Assembly (NCBI GenBank): GCA_964418605.1
Contig: CAYQLY010000003.1
Span: 1 to 64,000, forward strand
Length of the DNA stretch: 64,000 nt
Reading direction: 5' to 3'
Source of the DNA: CAYQLY01 sp964418605
GTDB lineage: Bacteria; Bacteroidota; Bacteroidia; Cytophagales; Cyclobacteriaceae
The notes under the pieces are model-generated. The model was not told the origin of the DNA and did no database searches. It saw only the letters and a list, made by a program, of their open reading frames with translations. Position 1 is the stretch's first letter, and every line of letters starts with the position of its first letter. A program made the translations under genes and the position numbers. Positions 34,486 to 43,344 of this stretch are shown piece after piece.

Positions 34486-34935
34486 ATGAAAAGAATAATT
34501 ATTTCCATTATTATCTTTCTTGGGTTAGGGGTTGCAAGCGGATATTTTACTCAAACCGATGGATGGTTTGAAACAATTCATAAACCCAGTTGGAATCCAC
34601 CAAATTGGATATTCGGACCGGTATGGACTATTCTATATATATTAATGGGAATTGCTTTTGGTATTATTTGGAATTCGGATCATCGCTATAAAAGAATAGC
34701 CATACTTATTTTTGGAATTCAATTCATCGTTAATCTTAGTTGGTCATATGTTTTTTTTAATCAACATTTATTATTGATAGCTTTTTTAGAAATCATTTTC
34801 ATGATTATATGTACAACTATAAGTGTTTTCTTATTTTATAAAATAAATCGCATAGCATCTTTTCTTATTATTCCTTATTTAATGTGGATTTGTTTTGCAA
34901 GTTATTTGAATTATACTATTTCGATAATGAATTAA
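34486..34935 (+). CDS. tspO: TspO/MBR family membrane protein
   Basis: A 149-residue protein with five predicted transmembrane helices. Family signatures are KPSWNPPNWIFGPVWTILYILMG (33-55) and SWSYVFF (85-91). TspO proteins bind tetrapyrroles and cholesterol-like ligands and are linked to stress and porphyrin handling. It probably ends the operon with miaE and rsmE. Confidence 0.93.
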   Translation: MKRIIISIIIFLGLGVASGYFTQTDGWFETIHKPSWNPPNWIFGPVWTILYILMGIAFGIIWNSDHRYKRIAILIFGIQFIVNLSWSYVFFNQHLLLIAFLEIIFMIICTTISVFLFYKINRIASFLIIPYLMWICFASYLNYTISIMN

Positions 34936-35025
34936 TTACTTATAATAGTTCAAATCGTATTCAGATCTGCTCACAATAACAATTCCGGTTCGAAACTACA
35001 AACTACAAAAGATAAATAGATTTCG

Positions 35026-35033
35026 TAATTTTG
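35026..35033 (+). promoter_or_regulatory. -7-like element before the 103-residue gene
   Basis: TAATTTTG matches TAnnTTTG 25 nt before the start at 35058. The -33 element is not clear. Confidence 0.4.
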
Positions 35034-35057
35034 GATTAAATTATTAACCCTAAAAAC

Positions 35058-35369
35058 ATGAGCATATATTCCTACTTAGTTTGCAAAGAATCCAAACAAA
35101 TTATATGGATAGGAAAACCTATTCGTGGAAATGATGATAAACCAAAATTCTATCATATTGGAGATGCCAAAGATCCAAAGAATTGGGAAATAAAAGAACT
35201 CAATCAGGTTGTCTGGAAATTTTTTGCAGAAAATTCGGGTAAAGCTATTTATATATTAATGGAATATGAAATGGAGGATGAATATTACGATTTTCAAGAA
35301 ATAGGTGGACAAGATCCAAATAAAGATACTTCATTTAACGATTATTTAAAAAATTGGGAAGGAAACTAA
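35058..35369 (+). CDS. Small hypothetical protein
   Basis: A 103-residue soluble acidic protein. It starts MSIYSYLVCKESKQIIWIGK and ends with an acidic tail (MEYEMEDEYYDFQEIGGQD, NWEGN). No family is recognised. It has no signal peptide. It lies beside a palindrome-truncated secreted gene and may be another orphan accessory gene. The promoter-like TAATTTTG upstream supports expression. Confidence 0.5.
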   Translation: MSIYSYLVCKESKQIIWIGKPIRGNDDKPKFYHIGDAKDPKNWEIKELNQVVWKFFAENSGKAIYILMEYEMEDEYYDFQEIGGQDPNKDTSFNDYLKNWEGN

Positions 35370-35396
35370 TAACCTTTTCCAATTCACATTTTTCCT

Positions 35397-35404
35397 TATC
35401 TTTG
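35397..35404 (+). promoter_or_regulatory. -7-like element before a truncated secreted gene
   Basis: TATCTTTG matches TAnnTTTG, followed 24 nt later by the ATG at 35429. It suggests that the truncated gene still has its own promoter. Confidence 0.4.
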
Positions 35405-35428
35405 CCTCATAAATATACATTTACTTAA

Positions 35429-35572
35429 ATGAGGTTAATTTTTACGCTTGTAGGATCATTCATATTATTTTTTACCACCCAAGCACAAGATACTACCGTT
35501 ACTTTACACTCTTCGCGCCATATTGCTTTTATTATTGGGCTTCCGTATCAAAATTTTGCTCTCCTTCGCTAG
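35429..35572 (+). pseudogene. Secreted-protein gene truncated by a palindrome
   Basis: A 47-codon frame has a clean signal peptide (MRLIFTLVGSFILFFTTQAQ) and a start of a mature chain (DTTVTLHSSRHIAFIIGLPY). It then reads NFALLR and stops at TAG 35570-35572, where the stop comes from the edge of a REP-like palindrome. It looks like the 5' end of an exported-protein gene whose remainder was lost at the palindrome. Promoter and signal peptide are intact. Confidence 0.5.
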
Positions 35573-35593
35573 CGCGCGTTTGTAACGCGTGCC
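35571..35593. repeat. REP-like palindrome 7 (imperfect)
   Basis: Arms AGCGCGCGTT (35571-35580) and AACGCGTGCC (35584-35593) pair with two mismatches around loop TGT, sharing the GTT-NNN-AAC core with the 15-19 kb copies. A CTCCTTCG stretch to the left recalls the AAAGG tail in reverse. Confidence 0.65.
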
Positions 35594-35600
35594 TCATATC

Positions 35601-35622
35601 AGCGTAATTTTAAAACTACGCT
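35601..35622. repeat. REP-like palindrome 8
   Basis: AGCGTAATT (35601-35609) and AACTACGCT (35614-35622) match the GCGTAGTT subfamily with one mismatch. It is followed by TTTTTATTTTTT, so it could work as a terminator. It lies 7 nt from copy 7, another doublet like copies 2 and 3. Confidence 0.7.
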
Positions 35623-35860
35623 TTTTTATTTTTTCATACTTCATTCAGAATGATATAATAATCAATAAATATTACACAGAAATAATAAAATCCATTTAGA
35701 AGAACTTAGCCTAAACCATTTATAGCTATATAATAATAATTTGTATGTTAAAAAAATAAATGTGATTAGATTATCAATTAGTCTTATTTCTTGTATTAGA
35801 ATAAAAGAAGGCTGTCCACAAATTTAGTGATCCAGCTTTCTGGAACAAAAAAAACAAGAA
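35623..35860. other. Gene-free AT-rich stretch
   Basis: After the doublet of palindromes there are about 240 bases with no convincing gene on either strand. The only notable string is GGCTGTCCACAAA near 35809, which recalls the ends of some insertion sequences but has no visible partner. Confidence 0.5.
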
Positions 35861-36235
35861 TCAATCTTCTGGATAAGGCACAAACACAAAATTGGTAAAC
35901 TGCTGATCAACAACAAAAAGACAGCAAAACTCATCCGCACTTTTATAGGCTGCCTGAAAATCAGCCACTCGATCAGACAACACTAATCCACGCTGAACAA
36001 ACTCATCCAAAAAAGAGATATAATAATTCCAATTTAAATGAGCAATTTCATACTTACCTACAAGCAACTTGCCAATGGGCAAATCAACTTTAGCAATTGG
36101 AAAGATAGGATAAGGCGATATATTACGAACAACTAACTGATGAGAGGCTTCCTTCAAAACATCAGATACACGTACAAAATCAGATGTGATTGTACCTAAA
36201 TATTTACCATCTAATTCAGGATCATTAAACATCAC
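35861..36235 (-). CDS. Conserved small protein in DUF2723-T9SS operon
   Basis: A 124-residue soluble protein starting MMFNDPELDGKYLGTI and ending NFVFVPYPED. It has no signal peptide. No family is recognised; the regular alternation suggests a compact alpha/beta fold. It begins 5 nt after the stop of the T9SS cargo gene, so it is very likely in the same transcript. The third position in the operon gives no clear hint of role. Confidence 0.6.
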   Translation of the reverse strand: MMFNDPELDGKYLGTITSDFVRVSDVLKEASHQLVVRNISPYPIFPIAKVDLPIGKLLVGKYEIAHLNWNYYISFLDEFVQRGLVLSDRVADFQAAYKSADEFCCLFVVDQQFTNFVFVPYPED

Positions 36236-36240
36236 ACAAT

Positions 36241-38091
36241 CTATTTACGTAATAGCAACTTCTTAACAACAACAGAATGACCATTATCTAAAAAAATTAA
36301 ATATACCCCATCGGATAACAATCGAAGATCTACTTGCTGATCCTGATCTATTTTCTTAGATATAACTTCCCTTCCTATTATATCACATACCCGCACATGT
36401 TTTATCCCATCTCCAACTGTAACATAGTTAGAAGTTGGATTGGGATAAAATAATAAATCTGTACGCTGCGATTGATTTGGATTTAAAACAAGCTCATCTT
36501 CTTCAATACCCAATACTTTATCTTTCTTAAAAACAGGACGCATCATTACGCTCCCAACGGCTTGTGTAAATGGCACCCACCCCGAACCAATTGTATAAAA
36601 CAAATGATTCTGTGAATTTACCGTTGCATCAAAACCAACAGTCAGCATTTTATCTGAAGTCTGCTCCCAGCCGATATAAAATGTGTCTTTCACTGCAATA
36701 TAATCTCCTAAGGGATAACGCACAAACGAACTTCTATCTTTAGGATAAATAGCTGAAAAATTTCGCCTATACAACACTGTGTCTTTATCGCCTATTCGCT
36801 TCCACACCATAATATTAAAATTTTGACCTTGAACTTCTTCAATCATTTTAACCAAAAAAATATCTATATGCGTAAGCTGGTCTGGCTGATTTAATATATA
36901 CCGATAAGCCAGCTTTCCAAATTTTTGATTAAGCGCCACACTATATTCAGGGGAACCATCATCATAAGCATAATAGTTAGATAAGATAGTCGTTCTAGAA
37001 GCACGATCATTACGTTCAAATCCTTCGGGATTAGCTGACTCACCTGTAACTAATGTAAACCGATAGGATAGATATACCGAGTCGAGAGCTTTATTAATAC
37101 TTGTTGAGACTGGTTGAGTAGAAAATGATTTTTTTTTAGCAAGTGCGGGAACTGAACGTGTTTCTTGATAAAGTATACCAAGAGATTGATGATTGAGGGA
37201 ATCTCTCCAATCACTTACAAAGTCAACGACATTGAAAATGCTGTTTTGATTTGAATAATAAATAAATAAAGAGTCTGCCAACTCTGTATTCATACTAACC
37301 TTAAATTGATCAAATGGCATAGCAGTGTAACGCTTCAATAAGCTTGAAGAAATGTATGATACAGCTACATCAACTGTTGCCGTTTTAGCAAAACTGCGAT
37401 TCTTATCTAAATAGACATAATCAATATTCCAAATATCAAAAGGGCCAGATTGCTTAGAAAATGATCGGAAACGAAACTGAAAATTCGCATGACAATATTC
37501 CAACTGATTCACTGGAATCATCGTCAACTCAAAAGGAGAAAAAACATCAGTACTTTTTTTCCATACTGTTACCCATTGTTGATCTATAGTTTTAAACTGA
37601 AGAAGAAGCGAGTCTTCCAACTCAGGTGGATCACCAACACCTTGTGCTTGAACATAAAAACTCAAATAAACATTAGAAGCCTGCAATCCATTTAAATCAA
37701 TATATTGGGAAGTAAGCGTATCCGTTGTCCCAGCAGAAAATGGATTTTGAAGATTATAAGGTGTACCTACACCATTTAATCCATCAAAAGTAGCTACTCC
37801 TATTGAAGGTGGTTCCACACCCATAGCATCATTAATCCAAACACCTCCTCCGACAAGCCATCTTTTATCTGATGGATAACCATCTCCGACGCTAGAAAAA
37901 TCATCAAAAAAAGGAAGTTGTAAAGGAGCAGCATGAACAGCACTAATCCGTTGGTTCCATCGATTAACAACCTGTTTATTGCAATTAAAATCTATAGAAG
38001 ACGATCGAAAAGGTTTAATAACTACTTGTGCATGAGTATACGTTAATGCAATAATAAAAAGTAGAGAAAAAATAATACTCAATCTATTCAT
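36241..38091 (-). CDS. T9SS-sorted surface protein
   Basis: A 616-residue exported protein (signal peptide about 1-21). The C-terminal 75 residues are a type A T9SS sorting domain: LLFYPNPTSNYVTV, then REVISKKI, DLRLLSDGVYLIFLDNG and final VVVKKLLLRK. The body resembles a large beta-sandwich protein with jelly-roll features (FFDDFSSVGDGYPSDKRW, SQYIDLNG, YLSFYVQAQGVGDPPE). It would be exported through the type IX system and anchored at the surface. It starts 2 nt after the stop of the DUF2723 gene. Confidence 0.85.
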   Translation of the reverse strand: MNRLSIIFSLLFIIALTYTHAQVVIKPFRSSSIDFNCNKQVVNRWNQRISAVHAAPLQLPFFDDFSSVGDGYPSDKRWLVGGGVWINDAMGVEPPSIGVATFDGLNGVGTPYNLQNPFSAGTTDTLTSQYIDLNGLQASNVYLSFYVQAQGVGDPPELEDSLLLQFKTIDQQWVTVWKKSTDVFSPFELTMIPVNQLEYCHANFQFRFRSFSKQSGPFDIWNIDYVYLDKNRSFAKTATVDVAVSYISSSLLKRYTAMPFDQFKVSMNTELADSLFIYYSNQNSIFNVVDFVSDWRDSLNHQSLGILYQETRSVPALAKKKSFSTQPVSTSINKALDSVYLSYRFTLVTGESANPEGFERNDRASRTTILSNYYAYDDGSPEYSVALNQKFGKLAYRYILNQPDQLTHIDIFLVKMIEEVQGQNFNIMVWKRIGDKDTVLYRRNFSAIYPKDRSSFVRYPLGDYIAVKDTFYIGWEQTSDKMLTVGFDATVNSQNHLFYTIGSGWVPFTQAVGSVMMRPVFKKDKVLGIEEDELVLNPNQSQRTDLLFYPNPTSNYVTVGDGIKHVRVCDIIGREVISKKIDQDQQVDLRLLSDGVYLIFLDNGHSVVVKKLLLRK

Positions 38092-38093
38092 AC

Positions 38094-41063
38094 TTATTTA
38101 GTAGGCAAGTCACCAGTTATTTTTTCATAATACCTGTTAAATAATTTTGAATACTGCTCTGCTTTATCTTTTTTACCAACTTCTTCATATATCATGGAGA
38201 CCTGATTCAAGATTCCTAAACAATGTTCTATAATTCCAGATGATAATTTACCTCCTTTTAAATAAAAATCCAAATAGCCTTGCAAATCACTAACTAATTG
38301 TGCAGCTACTTTATCTGCCTTAGATTCTTCATTAAGCTTCAAGAGCAATCGTGCTGTTAACATATAAATAGTTTGTTCTTCATAGGTGCCTTTATCACGA
38401 AAAACGTCCAACATCTTAAGCAAAACTTTCTTAGACCTTTCATTATCTCCTTTATAATATAAAAAAGAAGCCAAACGTAAAGCTAAATCACGATGAGCCA
38501 ACGCAAACCGGCTATATTCTTCTGCACTATAAATAGATGGATTGTTCATACCACGATATGAAAACTTCGTCATAAAATTGGTATACATTGCTTCTACGTT
38601 AAGCGCATATTCCGCATCCTTTACCTCAACAGGCACCAATCGATAAACAAGACCTTCCTCACGCAGGTAATTGGAAAAATCAAGATTACAGCTCATGCGG
38701 GATGTAAAGTTAAAACAAATAGGCCGCTGCCATTTATTTGAGTTAAGAACATCTAAAATGATCAAATCGTTTTTTTCAATATGATTATCACGCACAGCCC
38801 ATCGCATTGTATCCGTTATCAAGTGCGCATCATTTTTACCTACTGTTTCAGTAGACAACACATCTGCTTTATTAATTTTAAGAAAAAATTCTTTAGAAGG
38901 AAGGATAACTGTTTTTCCTCCACTGACTAATTCAACTTGCAAAAGCGGATGTTTTTTTCGAACTAAATCCATATACTGATTCAAATCCATTCCACCTTTT
39001 AACCCTACATCTTGATAGGGGATATATTCATACGATCCAGCTTTATATGATTCCGATGGCAACGAGATAGGAAGAGGTTGAGATTTATTCATCTGCATTT
39101 TTAACTGATCAATATACCAATCGGTATTTAAATACGTTAATACAATCACACGAACATCCGTACGAAACCCTTCGACTTCCTGCACATACCATAACGGGAA
39201 TGTATCATTATCACCACCCGTAAAAAGGATAGCATTAGGCGGACAAGCTGACAACATATTTTTTGCTGAATCAACAGAAAAATACCTGCCCGAACGATCA
39301 TGATCATCCCACCCTTGAACAACCATTACACCAGGAACTATTAAACAAAAAGCTGAGGCTATAACTGCTCTAGTGGTTTCTTTTTTTAATAGCTTTTCTA
39401 ATGCATAATAGATGAAAAGAACACCAAAGCCTATCCAAATAGCAAAAATATAAAACGATCCTACATAAATATAATCACGCTCGCGAGGTTCTATTGGACC
39501 TGAATTTAAATACATCACCAAGGCTGCACCTGTCATAAAAAAAGCGAGTGCTACTACACCCCACCACTTTCTATTTCTAGAATATTGAAAAAACAATCCC
39601 ATCAGCCCTACTATCAAAGGCAACATATAAAAATTATTACGCGCTTTATTTTCAGCTAATGCACGTGGAAGATCTTTAGAAGAATCCAACGGCAGCAACC
39701 AGCCTGCATCTTGTTCATCGCTTTCCCTCCCTACAAAGTTCCACATGAAGTAACGGAAATACATGTGCCCCAATTGATGTGAAAAGAAAAAATAGAGATT
39801 ATCCCCCATCGTTGGCTTTTCATCAGGACGAAGATTTAAAATTTTACGATATCTTTCTTTATGTTCAGGCTGTGTACTCCATACGCGAGGAAATAGAACT
39901 TGACTACCAGACTCATATACTGGCTTCACCTTATAGTCATATACTTCATATTTTTTATCTCCCTTGCGATACAACGCCGATGTTTTAACTTGATCCTCAA
40001 TTTTTGATGTAAAATAGGGGCCATAAAACAACGGTCTATCGCCATATTGTTCTCGTTTAAGATACGATAAAAAGCTAATCGCATTCTGCGGATTATTTTC
40101 ATCAATAGGAGGATTAAAATTAGAACGAACAATAATAATACCATAGGATAAATAGCCGATGATGATAAATGCAAATGAAAGAAGAGCTGTATTTAATAAT
40201 GCCTTATTTCTCCGAATAGAATACCAAATTCCATAAGCCAACCCTCCAAAAAACAAAAGCAAGAAAATAATAATACCTGATCCAAATGGAAGCCCCACCG
40301 TATTAACAAAAAAGATTTCCATTGCTCCAGCAAGACTAGGCACACCCGTGATAATACCCGACATGATGAAAATTAAGATTACACCAGTAATACCAACCGT
40401 AAGCAATGCCCCTTTCCATGTATGCTTAGAATATCTTTTAAAATAATAAACAAGTCCCAATACAGGCAAAATCACCAGATTTAATAGATGTACACCAATA
40501 GATAAACCTATCATATACGCCATTAAAATCAACCACCGATTAGCCTTAGCCTCATCTTCAATAAGTTCCCATTTAAACACACTCCACAACATGAATGCTG
40601 TAAAGAAAGAAGACATCGCATATACCTCTGCCTCCTCTGATGAAAACCAAAATGAATCTGAAAATGTATACCCCAATGCTCCTACAACACCGGCACCAAT
40701 CACAGCCCAACCTTCTCCTTTAGAAAGTTGTTGCGCCGTTTTATTCAAAAATTTTCTAGCTAATAATGTAATCGTCCAGAACAAGAAAAGAATACTAAAT
40801 ACACTACTCATAACTGAGACCATATTTACCCAAAAGGCTACACGCGTCACATCACCAGCAGCAAAGAAAGAAAAAATACGTCCGATTAATAAAAACAACG
40901 GTGCCCCAGGCGGATGCGGCACTTCCAACTTATACGAAACAGCTATAAACTCCCCACAATCCCAAAAACTAGCTGTAGGCTCTACCGTTGAAATGTAAGT
41001 GAAGGCAGCTATGATACATACCACCCATCCGACTATCGTGTTTATCTTATTAAAATTGACCAT
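38094..41063 (-). CDS. DUF2723 multi-pass membrane protein (GT117-like)
   Basis: A 989-residue protein with about a dozen N-terminal membrane helices and a large soluble C-terminal half. The conserved SFWDCGEFIA (D35, E38) and HPPGAPLFLLIGR (50-62) stretches near the first periplasmic loop are typical of DUF2723/GT117, distant relatives of protein O-mannosyltransferases. The soluble part includes FTGGDNDTFPLWYVQEVEGFRTDVRVI and a C-terminal TPR-like helical region. It likely transfers a sugar to proteins or lipids on the periplasmic side; the substrate is not known. It heads an operon with a T9SS cargo, consistent with surface-protein glycosylation. Confidence 0.88.
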   Translation of the reverse strand: MVNFNKINTIVGWVVCIIAAFTYISTVEPTASFWDCGEFIAVSYKLEVPHPPGAPLFLLIGRIFSFFAAGDVTRVAFWVNMVSVMSSVFSILFLFWTITLLARKFLNKTAQQLSKGEGWAVIGAGVVGALGYTFSDSFWFSSEEAEVYAMSSFFTAFMLWSVFKWELIEDEAKANRWLILMAYMIGLSIGVHLLNLVILPVLGLVYYFKRYSKHTWKGALLTVGITGVILIFIMSGIITGVPSLAGAMEIFFVNTVGLPFGSGIIIFLLLFFGGLAYGIWYSIRRNKALLNTALLSFAFIIIGYLSYGIIIVRSNFNPPIDENNPQNAISFLSYLKREQYGDRPLFYGPYFTSKIEDQVKTSALYRKGDKKYEVYDYKVKPVYESGSQVLFPRVWSTQPEHKERYRKILNLRPDEKPTMGDNLYFFFSHQLGHMYFRYFMWNFVGRESDEQDAGWLLPLDSSKDLPRALAENKARNNFYMLPLIVGLMGLFFQYSRNRKWWGVVALAFFMTGAALVMYLNSGPIEPRERDYIYVGSFYIFAIWIGFGVLFIYYALEKLLKKETTRAVIASAFCLIVPGVMVVQGWDDHDRSGRYFSVDSAKNMLSACPPNAILFTGGDNDTFPLWYVQEVEGFRTDVRVIVLTYLNTDWYIDQLKMQMNKSQPLPISLPSESYKAGSYEYIPYQDVGLKGGMDLNQYMDLVRKKHPLLQVELVSGGKTVILPSKEFFLKINKADVLSTETVGKNDAHLITDTMRWAVRDNHIEKNDLIILDVLNSNKWQRPICFNFTSRMSCNLDFSNYLREEGLVYRLVPVEVKDAEYALNVEAMYTNFMTKFSYRGMNNPSIYSAEEYSRFALAHRDLALRLASFLYYKGDNERSKKVLLKMLDVFRDKGTYEEQTIYMLTARLLLKLNEESKADKVAAQLVSDLQGYLDFYLKGGKLSSGIIEHCLGILNQVSMIYEEVGKKDKAEQYSKLFNRYYEKITGDLPTK

Positions 41064-41259
41064 ATTTTTTTTAGTAAATACCCGCTAAAATAGCAATTAT
41101 CAGCTTATCTAACGAATACAAGGGTAAGTGTTATTGCATAAAAGATAAAGCTTGAAGGACTGGATTTCAAACACAACAAAATAAAGCCCGTATATCAGCT
41201 CTTTAGTTCTAACAACCATGCAAACACCATCTTAAAAAAAATAGAAAAATAAACCGAAA

Positions 41260-41292
41260 AAACTTTGGAAAATATAAAAGTTTCCATAGTTT
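41260..41292 (+). promoter_or_regulatory. Palindromic operator over the efflux-operon promoter
   Basis: AAACTTTGGAAA (41260-41271) and TTTCCATAGTTT (41281-41292) form a 12-bp inverted repeat with one mismatch and a 9-nt spacer. The same bases contain TTTG (41264-41267) and TAGTTTTG (41287-41294), 19 nt apart, a full Bacteroidota promoter. It lies just before the GTG of the TetR gene, so it is the natural binding site for that repressor, which would block the polymerase. Confidence 0.8.
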
Positions 41293-41299
41293 TGCCACC

Positions 41300-41917
41300 G
41301 TGATCAAAACAAAGAAAAAAATACTGGAAGAAACTGAAAGACTATTTTTTAGATATGGCATTCGAAATATCACTATGGATGATATCGCACGCCAATTGAC
41401 TATTTCAAAAAAAACACTTTATGAATATTTCCATGACAAGGATGAGTTGGTCTACGATGTACTCAAAGCCCATATTGAAATAGATAAAAAAGAAATGAGT
41501 GAAGCTCAGCACGCTGCCAAAGATGCACTTGAGGAAATTGTGAAGGTAAGTGAAGGCATAAAAAAAGACTGTGAAGATATGAATCCTTATCTTCTACACG
41601 ATCTAAAACGGTATTACCCGAATGCTTATAAACTATTCAGTGATTTTAAAGATAAATACATTATCGAATGTATTATTTCAAATTTAGAACGCGGAATTAG
41701 AGAAGGGGTATACCGAGCAACAATCAATGTCCCTATACTTGCTAAACTACGTATTCACCTTATTGAAACAGCTTTTAATCAAGATATCTTTCCTGCTGAT
41801 GAATTCAAAACTGGAGAAGTCCATCTTCAGCTTTTACAACACTTTTTACATGGTATTGTAACCTTAAAAGGACATAAATTATTAAACAAATACATGCAAA
41901 TACATGAAGAAGATTAA
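41300..41917 (+). CDS. TetR-family transcriptional regulator of efflux operon
   Basis: A 205-residue repressor starting with GTG at 41300. The N-terminal helix-turn-helix is clear (ITMDDIARQLTISKKTLYEYFHDKDEL, 24-50); the C-terminal ligand domain is variable. It lies at the head of a four-gene efflux operon, and its stop overlaps the likely TolC reading frame by 14 nt. A near-perfect palindrome over its promoter implies autorepression, with relief on binding an export substrate. The transcript would be nearly leaderless, since the -7 element ends about 5 nt from the GTG. Confidence 0.9.
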   Translation: MIKTKKKILEETERLFFRYGIRNITMDDIARQLTISKKTLYEYFHDKDELVYDVLKAHIEIDKKEMSEAQHAAKDALEEIVKVSEGIKKDCEDMNPYLLHDLKRYYPNAYKLFSDFKDKYIIECIISNLERGIREGVYRATINVPILAKLRIHLIETAFNQDIFPADEFKTGEVHLQLLQHFLHGIVTLKGHKLLNKYMQIHEED

Positions 41918-43316
41918 AAAAACAATACAGCCCTTAACCATGAAAATAGGGATTATCGTACTCGCCAGTATCAGTTTGTTTCATTTGAGCCATGCCCAAG
42001 ATGAAGCAAAGCCCAATACACATGCTTTTTCACTAGAGCAAAGTATTGTGTATGCTTTAGAACATTCTATCATTATTAAAAATGCAGACATTGATGCACA
42101 AGTAGCCAATGCCCGTGTAAAAGAAATCATGGCTATTGGTTTTCCACAAATAAATGCAGAAGCTAACCTGATTCATAATATAGATATTCAAAAAGTCATT
42201 CTAGAGAATGGCCCCAGCAGCCCATTTAATAATCCAGCAGCTCCTGCCGGCAGTGTAGTGGCCTTCCCTTTTCAGCTTCAAAATCTGGGAAGTGTCACAG
42301 TAACAGGAAGCCAGCTTATTTTTAATGGATCTTACTTGGTTGGTTTAAAAGCGGCACGAACAATGAAAGAACTAACCGTAAAAACAAGCCAACAAACGCG
42401 CATTAATGTCATTGAGTCTGTCACCAAAGCGTATTATTTCGTACTTATTAATGAAGCGAAGTATGCTCTTTTACATGTTAATGTGCAACGGCTAGACTCT
42501 ATTTATAGACAAACAAATGCATTATACCAAAATGGTTTTGTAGAAAAAATTGATGCCGATCGTCTTGAGGTTCAACTCAATAATTTAAAAAATGAAGAGC
42601 AAAAAGTAAGACGTTTAGTCGATCTGACTTATTCACTACTTAAATTTCAAATGGGCATGAGCATTGAAGAACCAATTATATTAACCGATAGCCTCAGTTC
42701 CATTAAGTTAAATTTAACTACTGCAAATATTCCCCAAGAAAAATTTAATTATAGCCAACGTATAGATTATTCGATTCTTCAAACACAACGGGAGTTGGCT
42801 AAACTTGATGTTCGCAACAATCAGGCGTCATTCTTGCCTCAACTTGCTGCATTTGGGACGTATGGATTTAATCCGGCTGCCAGCCAATTTGAAAATCTTT
42901 TTGATTTCACTAACCGCTGGTTTGCCTACAGTCTAGTAGGACTACAACTTAAAATACCTATTCTAGATGGATCACAACGTGCATTTAAATTACGCCAAGC
43001 CAAATTGACTTACAAAAAAGCAAATCAAAGTTTTGCTCTACTCGAAAATAGCATCAATCTGCAAGTTCAACAAGCTCGAATTCTGATGAGAAATAATATA
43101 GAAACATTACAATTTCAAGAAAAAAATATGGCATTAGCTACAGAAGTAGCACGTGTAACACAGATTAAATATCAACAAGGTGTAGGTTCTAATATTGAGG
43201 TCATTAATGCAGAAGCCTCTTTAAAAGAAGCACAAACCAATTATTATGCCGCATTATATGATGCACTTGTAGCAAGAATAGATTTAGACAAAGCATTAGG
43301 ATTATTAGATAAATAA
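41904..43316 (+). CDS. TolC-family outer-membrane efflux channel
   Basis: A 470-residue protein with an N-terminal signal sequence. The start at 41904 overlaps the TetR gene by 14 nt; an internal ATG at 41940 gives a neater signal peptide (MKIGIIVLASISLFHLSHAQ). The paired repeat of a TolC protomer is visible, with long amphipathic helices (RRLVDLTYSLLKFQMGMS; AEASLKEAQTNYYAALYDALVARIDLDKALG). It forms the exit duct of the RND pump encoded downstream. Confidence 0.92.
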   Translation: MKKIKKTIQPLTMKIGIIVLASISLFHLSHAQDEAKPNTHAFSLEQSIVYALEHSIIIKNADIDAQVANARVKEIMAIGFPQINAEANLIHNIDIQKVILENGPSSPFNNPAAPAGSVVAFPFQLQNLGSVTVTGSQLIFNGSYLVGLKAARTMKELTVKTSQQTRINVIESVTKAYYFVLINEAKYALLHVNVQRLDSIYRQTNALYQNGFVEKIDADRLEVQLNNLKNEEQKVRRLVDLTYSLLKFQMGMSIEEPIILTDSLSSIKLNLTTANIPQEKFNYSQRIDYSILQTQRELAKLDVRNNQASFLPQLAAFGTYGFNPAASQFENLFDFTNRWFAYSLVGLQLKIPILDGSQRAFKLRQAKLTYKKANQSFALLENSINLQVQQARILMRNNIETLQFQEKNMALATEVARVTQIKYQQGVGSNIEVINAEASLKEAQTNYYAALYDALVARIDLDKALGLLDK

Positions 43317-43344
43317 AATAACAACCATTAAACACCATAGCATT

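Noticed and set aside
35800..35830. GGCTGTCCACAAA as an insertion-sequence end
   Set aside because: It recalls some IS termini, but no matching inverted repeat, target duplication or transposase fragment was found nearby.
40591..40998. Long open frame on the plus strand inside the DUF2723 gene
   Set aside because: It is antisense to conserved membrane-helix codons and has no domain, start context or promoter; it is a shadow of the real gene.
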